From: Elysia marginata
Lineage: Eukaryota; Mollusca; Gastropoda; Plakobranchidae
Reading direction: 5' to 3'
Assembly (NCBI GenBank): GCA_019649035.1
Contig: BMAT01011396.1
Coordinates: 252,766-279,699 of the forward strand
Length of the DNA stretch: 26,934 nt
Shown here: positions 1 through 10,115 of the stretch, one piece after another
How the letters are laid out: each line of letters begins with the position of its first letter
How positions within the stretch are numbered: position 1 is the stretch's first letter
Made by a program: the position numbers and the translations under genes
Notes under the pieces: model-generated
Database searches by the model: none
Seen by the model: the letters and a program-made list of their open reading frames with translations, nothing else
Told to the model about the DNA's origin: nothing

Positions 1-27
1 CTTTCGGTTTAAAGGGATTCTACTGTA
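1..27. mobile_element. Terminus of a pogo/Tigger-like DNA transposon (rest outside window)
   Basis: Read on the minus strand, the sequence begins TACAGTAGAATCCCTTTAAA, i.e. a CAGT-GAATCC-type end flanked by TA. This resembles Tc1/mariner-pogo terminal repeats and the sequence near 11266. Only the end is visible, in the ZDHHC6 intron after exon 6. Confidence 0.4.
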
Positions 28-69
28 TAGCATTCTAGTTTTTAACTGAAGATTTTTTAGATTCATTAC

Positions 70-231
70 CGTGAGAGAGAACTGATGGCATTCAGGCCGC
101 ACATCCCATCTGAAGCCACTGGATTTGGGCCGACCAGACCAAGTGAAGACTTGCTTTAAGTTCTCGCGCCAGCCTAAGTTATAGGGGTAGATAAATTCCC
201 CCTCTTCATCTCCTCTATCACGATCATAAGC
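70..231 (-). CDS. ZDHHC6: ZDHHC6 coding exon 6 (start of cytosolic SH3-like region)
   Basis: 162 nt, 54 codons, residues 228-281. It contains FIYPYNLGWRENLKQVFTWSG and ends PECHQFSLT at a GTAATG donor. These blocks match the ZDHHC6 juxtamembrane segment that leads into the SH3-like domain. The acceptor is TTTCATTAG. The remaining coding exons are outside the window. Confidence 0.93.
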
Positions 232-3200
232 CTAATGAAAGGAAAAAATATATTTGTTCAATTCAGGAGATGTATTTTACTTCACATAAAAGGTAGGAAA
301 AACCACTTGCTTTTGACTTTTTTGGTCTTGATTAGGCGTACAAAAGACTAAGAATCGGGGTCCAGTTCGGAGCAGGCTACCTGTTGGCCTACCGCCACTG
401 TCCCTCACACTGATAGTGATATCACACAAAGCCAGTTAGCGTAGCCTACTCATACACCTGATTTAATGGACACAGAGTGCTTTATCCAGGCATAGACAAA
501 CCCTTCACTTGACTTAAATTAGCCCGGCCTGGGAATGGCTTAAATATGCAAAGGACCTGCAGATTTAAATATGAGTGCATTCAAGCTGTGACTTCTTGTT
601 CTTTTTCTACCTTAGCCTGCAGTGCTATGCTTTTAAAATGGAAACTGCTTCATTCTACAACCCAAACAAAGTCCAGGTTTGATATATCAAACCCCAACTG
701 GAACAAAATTTGACTTCAAATTATACAGAATTCAAATGAAAAAAAACATTGTCAGGTTTAACATATAACTTAAATAGTATTGAAACTATTCAGTTTCAAA
801 TTATTTGGAATCAACTGTACTTAGGTTTTCACTTATTATTTGTAATTTCCTCTTAATGCATGATATTGTCTTATCAAATCAAAGCTTTTCTAAATGCCTT
901 TTTTGTGACTTTATCAATATTAAAACTCAAGTTTGAGAAAAAAAATTACACTAAATTTTTTTTACCAGATGTCCCAAAAGACCAAGAAAGGGGTGGGGAG
1001 GGAGGAATCTTGCAAAAAATTCAATAAAATTTGTTAGAGAAGAAGAACTCATTACAAAAAAAATTATTTTTTTTTCTTTTAAAGGACATTAAAATAAGGT
1101 AGAATATGTGATAAGATACCTTATCTATAATCCAGGACTCTATTCCAGTTTCATTCTTTATAACACTTTTTATCTGAAAGGAAAGTAAACAAATATGGTT
1201 AAAGTAGAATCAAAAAGTTTTATGCTTGTTGTAACTCTTCAACTTATTCAAACCGGTGTATACTGGTGTCCATCACGTCTTCGTTGAGTTAAACAGCTAT
1301 AAGATGGCCAGAACTAATGACCTCCTACTTTGACAATTAAGAAATTTAATAATCAATAATTTAGAATTTATTTAAGCGACTTAGTTTCTCATTGTTTCTT
1401 TATGTCTTAGCAAAAGACTTTCATTTCTATACTATTATAAATACTTTTTTTTCTAATTTGAAATTTAGGTAAGGTTGACTCCAATAAATGAAAACTTTAA
1501 AAAAAATTCTTTTGCCGGTGTGCTAATACAATTGAAACTGCGACTAATTTTCCACCAAATTACAGTCTTAGTTAGTTTAGTAATAGAACATCAATCAATG
1601 TTTAAGTTTAAAGACAATAAAAATGGCTTATTATTTATTAAACTGTTACATTTAAAAGGCTCTGACTAAACACTACTTTGCTTGGCTTGGGCCTGATTAA
1701 ACATCTCACAAAAATTAACACATTTTCTTCAACAAAAAGTCAACAATCAAAGAGAGCAAACAAAATTTCTCACCTGAATGTAGAAGAGCATGCCGACGGC
1801 AATAACAACCCCAATGGCCAAGCCTACGCCAAACATGGTGACAATAAAGCCAAAAAATCCCAGGTAAACGAGGGGCTCATGACTGCGGTAATAATAATAA
1901 TAGTGCTGAAAAAAAAAAACATTAAAAAAATCATGGTAGGCTTATTTGTATATTGAAATTGTTTCCAATCACCGATGAAATGAAAATAAACAAGACGAGT
2001 TGATGTGCTTTTGAAACTCATTATTGGAAAATTTGAATGGACTATTTTAGTTTTCAACCCCTGACAAAAATCTTTAATACATCAAGCTTTAAAGGAACAG
2101 TTACAGCTATAGACTACAAAACATGTTAGACATTTTTTAATACATATTGTTAGGGCAAGTTAACACATTTTGCTAAACATTACATGCAATAATGAAACAA
2201 AAAGGTATCAGGCAGTCTAATTTAAATTAAACACAAAGGAATAACTTTGTGTACCCTCTCTCTAAATCCTCCATTCAACATATTTGCCAGGTTTGGTTTG
2301 GTTGTTTGAATTTTAATGTCTCTTTTCAACTACAAGGTTACATCAGAGACAGCGCTTGGGACAATTGAAAGCGTGCTGCCACACTGTGATGTACGGAGCA
2401 CTGCATACACCACACCCAGTTTCATTATCCTGACACCGGGCCGACCAGACTTAGCACTAAATCCATAATGCCAGACACCAGGCGGATGAGCTACTAATAC
2501 CAATTTTAAAGTCCTTGGTTTGACTCGGCCGGAGATCGAACCCGTACCTCCCGATCTCTAAGCCAGTGTCTTTACCGCTAGGCCACAGAGCGGGTCATAT
2601 TTGCCAGGAAAATGAACCCAGCATTCCAGCTTATCAAAGCTGTGTAATTCTAGCAAAACAGTCATATCCTTGCAACCAATCAGAACACCAAACAGGCTTA
2701 GTGAGTGTTGTGGGCTGTTTTAACATGACAGAGAGGCATAAATTGGAATTAGATTATAGAGCACATTAATGCCTTTTTCTAGTGCCAGTAAGTGTTCAGG
2801 GTAATGTATTGCAACAAAAAAGCTCTCACTAATACCACCACCCACTGGGAGTTCTCACTCTAGATCCAACTATATCTACTGTACTTTGATACCCTCTTTC
2901 CTTTTGACTAGCACAAGCAGGCAAAGTCCAGTTGTTCCCCTCTGTTTTTTGTTTTTTTCTGACTGCCTTTTGTCTGCTTTTTCAAGTTTTTGGCCTCACG
3001 GATTCTCCTCAATGCTCATTAACTCCATGAAATCAAAAGGAGTCACATTACTATATTTCTATTCCAAACCAAAAGAGCCTCGCAAATTGTCACATTGGAT
3101 AAGAAAATTAAAGTCTGAAGTCTAATTGACTGTATTTGTAATGATCTCATAATGCTAATTTGCTGTTCTCAAAACCTACAGCAAAGTTTGTCATCATCAT

Positions 3201-5680
3201 CATCGCCTTTTTGATCCTGGGTCAAGATCCGATAAAGGCCACCAACATAAGGCTTTCCATCTCTTTCTATCCTGGGCCATCTTTTTAATACTAGACCATG
3301 CCTGTCCAATTTTTCTACATCCTCCTCCTCCATGACTCTCCTCCTCTAAGTTACTCATGCCTTCCTCTAGGTTGTTTTCCCAGTCGGTGCCAGTCCCACG
3401 ACCAATGTTTTTCTTGTTACACTTGCACCTGGCTTTCAAAGTGTATGACAGCAAAGTTTATGATTAAAACATTTTCTTTTTTTTATTAAAGACTTGTTCT
3501 TGCATTCAGTTTCACTCGCACTCTGTGACTTCAATCTTCTTGTTTGCATTAACTCCCACTTAATTTAAAGCTGATAACTTTAAAGAATAAAAGGTCCTAT
3601 TGAATTATTTAAAAAAAAAAAAAACAGAAACAAAACAAAACCAACTTACAAAATTAAGAGCTCTGTACACAGATGGAATGAGGATGCTAAGTCCATGAAT
3701 ACATCCAATTGGAGCAAACAAGAGAAACAAGCAGAAGTTTGCATGATTCATATGACCGCAGCAGGTATTGATCCACGGACAATGATGATCCATTTTCATG
3801 ACACACCTGATTAAATACACACAAAAATTATTTACAAAATAATATTGGACACAGGGACTAAATAATCATAACCGGTTCAGAAATAACCATGTAAGTTTTT
3901 TAAGGATCATGGTTAGAAAATTAAAACAAAAGTTTAAGACAGTGATCCTCCTATAATTTAAAACATTTTTCTTGTTGTAAACTTCAATCGCAAATTTGTT
4001 TATTTTTTCACGAAAATGACGTCATTGCACATAGCATTGTATTTGTAGGATCATGGCTCATGCCAGAGTAGAAAAACAATCAGCTGGCACAGGGTCATTT
4101 TTCTCAAACGCGAAAAAATGGAATACTACTATATCTTTATATGGTAAATGAGAAATGTTTTTCTACCATCATATTGGCTGAATATTTAGAGGCAGAATAG
4201 CTACAAAAACCCTAATGGTACTCAAAAAGTTATGACAATGAAGTTCACAAATAATTTCAGTATTGTCAATAAATAGATAAATTTAGAATGTGATTGTTGC
4301 GGTGATTAGTCGCAAGGACCTGTCGGGTTGGTCTTGGCTAGACCATATAAATAGAAGTTTTTTTGCCTGTGAGGCAAGTTTTGGGTTTAGTTATTTAATC
4401 ATAGTTTTCAATTCAAATATCATGCACAACCTAAAAATAACATATTTGAACAATAACCTGCCTTAGTGCGCTGTAATGACAAAGTTTGTAGTGCCGAGCT
4501 TTATTATAACATCAATAACCTCCTGGATTATTTGGGCCACACGGCGTTACTAAAGTAAAACTACTTATTGGATTCGTTTGACTACAAGGCAGCATAAATC
4601 AGCTTGTAAAATAAATAAGCCTATTGGACTCATTGGGGAACATGACGTCATTAATCAGTCCATTAAGTAACCTAGCAGGTAATGAATTGACTGAGGCATG
4701 CGGCATCAATGAACAGTCCGTAAAATAAAGTAACCTACTAGATTCATTGTGGAAGGTAGAATAAAAAATTAGCTATTTAACTCAATGCCCCCTAGGCCCA
4801 CTAGCCCAGTTCAAGCCCTGTCCCTAAGAATCATCCATATCAGACAAGGCTAGATCTAAATCTAGGATCTACGTCTAGAAATGTGTGCAAAATCGTACTG
4901 AAAAACGGTCAACTTCAACGGATCCGCTTCAGCTTGTTTGTTGACCAAAAGTGAAATAAAAATATCCTAAATATCGCTTAAGATCTCCTCTGAAAGAAGA
5001 AGAGGTTTACGCGAAATTTTGGGTGAGATTTCCAGGGTTACTAAGCTACCAAAAGTCACTACAAAAGCAATGGCGATCGGGCGATGACGGGTGATATAGG
5101 TACAGGGTAGTGTGGTCCAATCGGGCGACGGTGGGAGCTATAGGTGGGGTTGAGTTAAGTAACCCACAGAGCAATGTATGATCTATCTAGCTTTGTCATT
5201 TTGTGTCTATCAAACAAACCTCTGGCATTTTCTACAGTGATGTGACCTTGGTGCTTTGTACCCCTCGCATTCCTCACAAAACTGTAGGTAGTTTGTATGG
5301 TCAGGATCTCTCTGGAAAACAAGAATAGCAAATTGAAAATTAACAACCTTTTGTTTGGTCTTGAAGTCTTCGCAATCAAATCATTTCCACTAGGCATTTT
5401 CCCCACAGTCTTCTAAATAATGAAAACAAATTTTAAATTTTATTAACGATGCTATTATAATTATTACAAAACTACAACTGCAAAATGGGGCAGTATAAAA
5501 TAATAAAGAACCCCAGTTCTTTTTTACGTAATCAAGTAAGAAATATTACATGCATTTTACAGTGCAGATTTTCACAGAAACAGTATGTCATAACAATTTT
5601 CATACAGTATAAACTAAAATCTCTAGCAGCATGTCACTCTTTTTTTTATAAGACTCTATATGTCTGTCCATATCTCTGTT

Positions 5681-5714
<34 letters not shown>

Positions 5715-5983
5715 ACTCTCTCCACTATGTAACTCACAGGCTTCCAACCTTCAGGAATGAAACCAGGTCCTTTGAGGCAGGCCGCAAAGTAGTTGTAAAG
5801 AGTAAGTGCGACCCATGTCAGGAATGTGATCACGTTGAACATCGCACCAGGGGAGTCCCAAGGCGGCCACCACATGAGATGGCATCGCAGAGTCACCCAA
5901 CTGATGGTAAATATGACAGAGAGGGCCAGGATAGGCCCCCAGTGCAGAAACTGCCTCCAAGTTCCTACCTTCTCAAAACCCAT
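70..5983 (-). CDS. ZDHHC6: Palmitoyltransferase ZDHHC6 (six coding exons, 3' end outside window)
   Basis: DHHC-family protein S-acyltransferase of the endoplasmic reticulum; in vertebrates ZDHHC6 palmitoylates ER proteins such as calnexin. Coding exons on the minus strand are 5983-5738, 5311-5220, 3806-3650, 1905-1774, 1173-1120 and 231-70. All junctions are GT-AG, and only the exon 2/3 junction splits a codon. The spliced product is 281 residues so far: two N-terminal membrane segments (about 12-30 and 48-70), the cysteine-rich domain (C94, C97, H107, C108, C111, C114), catalytic DHHC at 119-122 (nucleophile C122), membrane segments about 134-156 and 177-209, then a cytosolic region ending as the SH3-like domain begins. 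Vertebrate orthologues are about 410 residues, so about 130 residues plus the C-terminal ER signal lie left of base 1. The start ATG has an in-frame TAA 18 nt upstream in the same exon. Blocks such as HWGPI, GPGF-P-GWKP, YKAPRSHHCRKC and NHA-F-LFLL-AP-GCIH identify ZDHHC6 rather than other DHHC enzymes. Confidence 0.95.
232..1119 (-). other. ZDHHC6 intron between coding exons 5 and 6
   Basis: 888-bp AT-rich intron (GTATCT donor, ATTAG acceptor). I see no second gene, RNA gene or clear repeat in it. Confidence 0.8.
1120..1173 (-). CDS. ZDHHC6: ZDHHC6 coding exon 5 (TTxE-equivalent region)
   Basis: 54-nt exon, 18 codons, residues 210-227, too short to appear as an open reading frame by itself. 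It reads IKSVIKNETGIESWIIDK. The NxT-x-IESW block corresponds to the TTxE region that follows TM4 in DHHC enzymes. Acceptor CTTTCAG, donor GTATCT, phase 0 at both ends. Confidence 0.88.
1774..1905 (-). CDS. ZDHHC6: ZDHHC6 coding exon 4 (luminal loop, TM4)
   Basis: 132 nt, phase 0 both ends, residues 166-209. It opens with His followed by five Tyr codons (TAT/TAC run) directly after the TTTTTCAG acceptor, then a long glycine-rich hydrophobic segment ending AVGMLFYIQ, which matches the family's TM4 end. Donor GTGAGA. Confidence 0.93.
2292..2595 (-). mobile_element. tRNA-derived SINE, family A copy 1, with 13-bp TSD
   Basis: On the minus strand the element begins with a tRNA-like head: box A TGGCCTAGCGG (2585-2575) and box B GGTTCGATCTC (2542-2532). 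A body follows, ending in a tail with CAAACAACCAAACC. Identical 13-bp direct repeats CATATTTGCCAGG flank it at 2279-2291 and 2596-2608, so this is a retrotransposed insertion. Two further copies of the same family lie at 14234-14533 and 25131-25435. Confidence 0.9.
3190..3447 (-). mobile_element. 5'-truncated LINE 3' end (RTE-like), with 12-bp TSD
   Basis: Minus-strand reading gives an open frame ending WSSIKKMAQDRKRWKALC and then a stop, followed by a GATGATGATGATGA tail. A W-IRKMAQDR-RW tail and a short trinucleotide 3' end are typical of RTE-clade non-LTR elements (family knowledge). The direct repeat ACAGCAAAGTTT occurs at 3178-3189 and 3448-3459 and flanks the piece exactly, showing a single heavily 5'-truncated insertion. 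Only the last 80 or so residues of the polyprotein remain. Confidence 0.7.
3650..3806 (-). CDS. ZDHHC6: ZDHHC6 coding exon 3 (DHHC active site, TM3)
   Basis: 157 nt with one base completing Arg113, then residues 114-165. It starts with CVMKMDHHCPW, the catalytic core; C122 is the acyl-accepting cysteine. NHANFCLFLLFAPIGCIH follows and forms TM3. Acceptor TTTAATCAG, donor GTAAGT. Confidence 0.95.
4549..4760. repeat. Degenerate minisatellite, about 57-60 bp unit, 3-4 copies
   Basis: Successive segments share the pattern TAAAATAA-TAACCTA followed by GATTCATTG, GGCATCAAT and CAGTCC. Examples start near 4608, 4666 and 4723, with a more diverged copy before them. Units differ at many positions, so this is an old array inside a ZDHHC6 intron. 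Confidence 0.5.
5058..5150. repeat. GC-rich imperfect tandem pair
   Basis: Two segments beginning ATCGGGCGA and ending ATATAGGT or CTATAGGT follow each other about 44 bp apart in ZDHHC6 intron 2. They stand out by G content (C-rich on the transcribed strand) from AT-rich surroundings. Confidence 0.45.
5220..5311 (-). CDS. ZDHHC6: ZDHHC6 coding exon 2 (first half of zinc-binding CRD)
   Basis: 92 nt: 30 codons plus two bases (phase 2 at its 3' end). The acceptor is TTTTCCAG and the donor GTTTGT. The reading frame is set by exon 1 phase 0 and gives residues 83-112, with FCEEC, then YKAPRSHHCRKC, which supply the zinc ligands. A longer open frame overlapping this exon in another register does not read this domain and is not the gene. 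Confidence 0.93.
5680..5730. repeat. (CT)n/(GA)n microsatellite next to ZDHHC6 exon 1 donor
   Basis: A nearly pure CT run with a few G/A interruptions. On the ZDHHC6 strand it is (GA)n and begins about 10 nt downstream of the exon 1 GTGAGT donor. Confidence 0.9.
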
Positions 5984-6016
5984 GTGTGTTTGGAGAAATT
6001 AGCTAAAAGCCTGGAG
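5738..6016 (-). CDS. ZDHHC6: ZDHHC6 first coding exon (TM1-TM2) with 33-nt 5' UTR
   Basis: Coding part is 5983-5738, 82 codons, ending in the family block GWKP at a GTGAGT donor. A CTGCAG acceptor with a pyrimidine-rich run on its 5' side places the exon start at 6016, giving 33 nt of 5' UTR that includes an in-frame TAA. At least one non-coding upstream exon is therefore likely. The exon encodes the HWGPI motif that opens TM1, the first luminal loop rich in Trp and Pro, and TM2. A long GA repeat on the coding strand begins about 12 nt past the donor. Confidence 0.93.
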
Positions 6017-6613
6017 CTGCAGAAAAGATGTGAAATAAAACCAAACTAGTTAATTTTAACTGATGTCATATTTTATGTATATATGACCTGCATTAAATAT
6101 ATCCATTGATTTTTGGAGAGATAAAAACCTGAACATGAGCCAAGCATTACATTTTACTAAAATAGTAAAATGAATAATAGAAACATTAAACTTGTGGCTG
6201 TGCAATGAATTTACAAAGAAACACCTATAGATCTGCAAATCACCAGAAAAGCAGAAATTTTCCAACCTATGGAAAAAAAAGTTCATGCACAGCACCTCCA
6301 TACAACTTCTGAAAATGTTAAAAATGCAAATGCTTCTTGGTAGTCATGTTCACACCCAGTCTAGACCTAGATCTAGCTAGTAACATGGAAGAGATTTGTT
6401 TCCTCTGTGCTGAACCATTCCTAGAGAAAAGACAGACATACACAACGGTGAATGAGTGACACATTTGACTTACAACCCTAAGCTCAAAGGAGGGGCCATG
6501 ACCATGTGCTGCCTAATTCAATGTATCAACAAGTCAAACTGTCAATTTGAAGTCCAGGTGGAGGAGGATTTAAAGTTATGAAAAAATAGACCTATAGATC
6601 TAGATTAGATTTA

Positions 6614-6669
6614 GGTTGCGATTACCCGCAACCCCCAGGTGTGAGTAATCTACAGTCATTATTCGCACC
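6614..6669. repeat. Two adjacent hairpins built on a GGTGYGRRTAAT-like motif
   Basis: The first hairpin is a perfect 7-bp stem, GGTTGCG/CGCAACC, with a 6-base loop (6614-6633). The second pairs GGTGTGAGTAAT (6638-6649) with ATTATTCGCACC (6658-6669), 10 of 12 matching. The same motif recurs in the opposite orientation at 8583-8664. Confidence 0.6.
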
Positions 6670-7782
6670 ACCTCTCAACTGTAGAAGGCCTAGAGCAGCA
6701 ATAGGATCCAGATGTGGATTACAGTTCAAGCTGAGGACTGAAGGATCTACACAGTGGTAGGGGTTGCTTACTGGAGCTTTCTTCACTGTTAAAAATGGTA
6801 GTATCAACTCATCTGAAATTGAAACCCCAAATTTGTAGACATACATCAAACACACATGTATGTATGTATACGCTTTCTGCTACTTTATTCACATTGTTTT
6901 GGTACATTATACTCCCCTTCCTTTCTACTTAAGTTTAACAAAAGTATTTAAAAATACAATTACATCATTTCTTTTAAATTCTATAAACAGTTTTTTCGAA
7001 AATGAAGGCCTACTGTATTCTGTGCACTGTGTTTTTTAAGCAATTTTTTGTCTGCATTTAAGTTGAACATTTTGATGTTTGTGTTGGTTTGGCTTTTTTC
7101 TCCATTCATTACTTTATACAATCCCTTAGTAAACAGAAACACCCATTTTGATTTTCCAATCAAGTCTCGTCACAGCCTATGAGACACAGAAAATGACACC
7201 CCGAAGGTGCTTTGTCTCAAACTCTAAGCTTAACTTTATACATCTATAGGGACTTTCACCCTGTCCAATGATCCTAGCGTAAAGAACCATAGGTATGCTC
7301 AAGGGTGGAAATTGTCAACTGTCAAGTCACTGAAGTCAGACATTCATTCTGTAAACTAAACAGACGCACACAACCCATGATTGTCAAATGAATAAACAGT
7401 TGCCGCTGTTGCGTTTCAACAGAAGTTGCATAGAAACTCGTAACCAGTCCAGGTTTTTTTCATTTGAGGAAACACATGTATTTTAAAAGTAGATTTTTCT
7501 CTGGTTTTTAACATCGTTAAGAGCTCAAGAAGATGTATTTCCCCACATGACTTTAAAAGTTTTGATGCAATTTTTTGCATATTTAGAAGCTACATAAATG
7601 CATTGTTCAAAATAGAGACGCTCTATAATGTGAAGATTGGGACATGCGACTCATTTGGATTGGTTAAATTTCAGAAAAAAATTAAATTGTGATGAAATTT
7701 TAAAAAATTAATTGCTACAGGGTGACGATCCATTGATAGATCTACTGGATGCAATCTCAACTGTACAACTATCATTCTTCGC

Positions 7783-7980
7783 TCTCTGTCTCTCTCACAC
7801 AAACACTCTCTCTAGATCCAGAACTAGAATAAGTCTTTTTTCCTCTTTCTCTCTCTCCCCTTCTCAATATAAGTCTTTAGAACCTAGGCCTTGTTACTTC
7901 TTCTTCTTTCTCCCTTTTAAATCAGCAGCTGAATCTGAGAACTATTTCTTCTTCTTTCTTTCTCTCTCAAAGTAGTAGAG
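7783..7980. repeat. Polypyrimidine-rich low-complexity tract
   Basis: Long plus-strand CT/TTC-rich stretch with several (CT)n and (TTC)n runs. An open frame across it is an artefact of composition (Ser/Leu/Phe runs). Confidence 0.75.
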
Positions 7981-8405
7981 GCCTTGTTTCTTTTTCTCTT
8001 TCGCTCCATCTAGCCTAGGACTTGGAATTGTTATGTTTCTTCTCATTCTTTTCTCTTTTGCTCTAGGTCTAGATTAGGTTTTTTTCTTCAACACTGGGTA
8101 CGCCCATTTCTGAAGTTTCTCAATGGATCCAGAAACTTCTGTGCAGAAGGCCTAGAGTGTGATTGTGTGAAAACCCTAAAGAAAACAGATAACCTAACAC
8201 TCAGCAAACAAACCTATAAAATAAGTTTTCAAAACGAGACAACACAAAAATTCGTAAATTTTTTAGTAAAGACCTAATTTTGTTTGTAACCCAGGTGAAT
8301 GATGAAGGCACCACACACGCATGAGACAATTACAAGAACAAATTTTATGAATCAAAGTATTCTTTCCTTTAGGAAAATAGGAGCAAATTATCCATCTCGT
8401 AAGGA

Positions 8406-9411
8406 CTAGATCTAGATCTAGAGCTAGGTCTAATATTAGGCCTAAGTTCAGGATCTACAACGTAACAACGATGATGTGGAAAGATTGAAATTGATTGAGA
8501 CTGGCAAAAACAGGGCAGACTTTCACTTTGCGCCTATTTCCCACTTATCATTTCAACCTTTGTAAACTGGAAAAATGGGAGGGGTGCGAATAATTATATC
8601 AGACTCAGAGTATCCCCTCCCCCTTAGTCTGTGCGCACCCCAGACGGGTGCGGATAATCACACCGTTACTAACTTGTTAGATTTATTCTAGATCTAGAAC
8701 TTTCGTTGCATCAATTGAAATTAGGTCTAGATCTACAACAAATATTGGTGTAACCAAATATTTCATCGCATAGATCTAAATTATCTAGGCCTACCATAAA
8801 ATCTGTGATAAATATTGAATAAGTTCAAAATTCTAAGGCCTTTGCCTTTAAATCTTTGAGGAGATTGTTATTCAACTTTCAAGCCGCAGACAATAAGAGT
8901 GGTCTCACCATGAATTTTCAGTAGAATAGAGTGGTCTCCCTTTGGGTTTGTTATCAATCTTGTAAGTTCTAGATTTACAGATTCAGTTAATCTTTACGTT
9001 AATTTATTACCAAGGATTTTATACAGATGTAAGGTCTTTGCTTAGCCTTATTACTAAACTCGTTTCTTTTCTTCTCATAAGGTTGATCTAGATCTACATG
9101 GAATACATTCATGATATATCTAGATTTAGATATAAATACCTAGATCTGGTCTATTAAGTTAGAAATCACCCCAAAACGGCATCCCCCCAAAATAGACCTG
9201 GACCTTGTTTGTAATAAAATTAAGCCAAAGATTTTTTAAAAACAGCGTACACTGCTCGTCTCCCGTGTTTGGTCTAGGCCTTGATTGCTTTTATAGATCT
9301 ACATATTTGTTTAAATCTTGAAATTACTTGATTATATTGATGTATATATATATATTAGTCTAGGAAGGATTTCCGCAGAGGGGAGCTAGCGTAAACTAGA
9401 TCTAGATCTAG
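8406..9411. repeat. Cluster of (CTAGAT)n palindromic hexamer repeats
   Basis: The 16-mer CTAGATCTAGATCTAG occurs identically at 8406-8421 and 9396-9411. Shorter TAGATCTA/CTAGATCTAG forms lie between (for example near 8686, 8725, 8772, 9087, 9117, 9294). More copies flank the cluster from 4850 to 10060, but few occur in the rest of the window. Confidence 0.8.
8577..8664. repeat. Nested hairpins with GGTGCGAATAAT / GGTGCGGATAATC motifs
   Basis: GGGAGGGG (8577-8584) pairs with CCCCTCCC (8614-8621). CGCACCC (8634-8640) pairs with GGGTGCG (8646-8652) over a 5-base loop. The motifs GGTGCGAATAAT (8583-8594) and GGTGCGGATAATCACACC (8647-8664) are inverted relatives of those at 6614-6669. Confidence 0.6.
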
Positions 9412-10073
9412 ATTTTTTTCGCTGAGGAAGGAAAAAAAACAACTAGATCTAGGTAGTGTAATTGCTAGAGTGACAATGTAATAATTAACGCAGGGTTAAT
9501 TGCTACTTAGTGGTGATTTAACAAATAAGGTGGCACTGATCATTGCTACAGATAGCCTAGAGAAGAACTCTTCTGCTTCTGGAGGCAAAGGCTATAAACA
9601 AAAACTTGTCTTGTGACCTTCGTGTATGTCTTGAGCACTCAATTCTTTGTAGTTTCATCGTTAGTCCACCAGATCCAGCCTAACAGTTCCAAGTTGGAGA
9701 ACTGTGTATAGTAAATGTTTTTGATGTTTTTTTCAGGCCTTAAAGTTTTAATTCTTGAAAGTGTCTTGTAGGCTATGCTATGCTATTGGAACGACTTTTT
9801 TTGTGTTGTCTCATTTTGTAACACATTTTTTGCCTTTACTTGCTGACTTGTTCTTAATGAAAAATATGTAGTTACACAACAGTCTATCAAATTGTCTCGC
9901 GTGTTTTGGAAATCACATTCGACTGTACAGAAATTTTTAGATGTCTTTTCTTGAACACTTGAAAAATAGGCCTGAGGCCCATAAATTTTACTGAATAATG
10001 ACCAGGTCTAAACCAGAGCTACTTAGAAAATAAGAAACAAGGCCTTGGTTTTAGATCTAGACTCGATCAATAG

Positions 10074-10115
10074 ATAGAAAGAGAAAGAGAGCGAAAGAGA
10101 GAGAGATAGAGCGAA
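10074..10115. repeat. GA-rich microsatellite
   Basis: Interrupted (GA)n/(GAAA)n tract upstream of the ANAPC16 coding exons. Confidence 0.75.

Larger units (their letters stand above)
1906..3649 (-). other. ZDHHC6 intron between coding exons 3 and 4, host to two retroposons
   Basis: 1.74-kb intron that carries a tRNA-derived SINE (2292-2595) and a truncated LINE (3190-3447), each with target-site duplications and both lying in the same orientation as the gene. No other coding signal was found. Confidence 0.85.
3807..5219 (-). other. ZDHHC6 intron between coding exons 2 and 3
   Basis: 1.41-kb intron. It holds degenerate tandem repeats near 4549-4760 and 5058-5150 and the leftmost TAGATCTA-type hexamers (4850-4880). 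No gene is seen within it. Confidence 0.8.

Noticed and set aside
115..155. Possible SINE fragment (GGGCCGACCAGACC resembles family A body)
   Set aside because: The bases encode the conserved TWSG-RP segment of ZDHHC6 exon 6; the resemblance is chance.
5155..5406. 83-codon minus-strand open frame
   Set aside because: It overlaps ZDHHC6 coding exon 2 in the wrong register; the spliced frame gives the zinc-binding domain instead.
5660..6049. 129-codon plus-strand open frame
   Set aside because: Antisense shadow of ZDHHC6 exon 1 plus the CT repeat; no domain content.
6622..6855. 77-codon minus-strand open frame
   Set aside because: No ATG context or recognisable feature; it runs through the hairpin cluster.
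7712..7975. 87-codon plus-strand open frame
   Set aside because: Composition artefact of the polypyrimidine tract (Leu/Ser/Phe runs).
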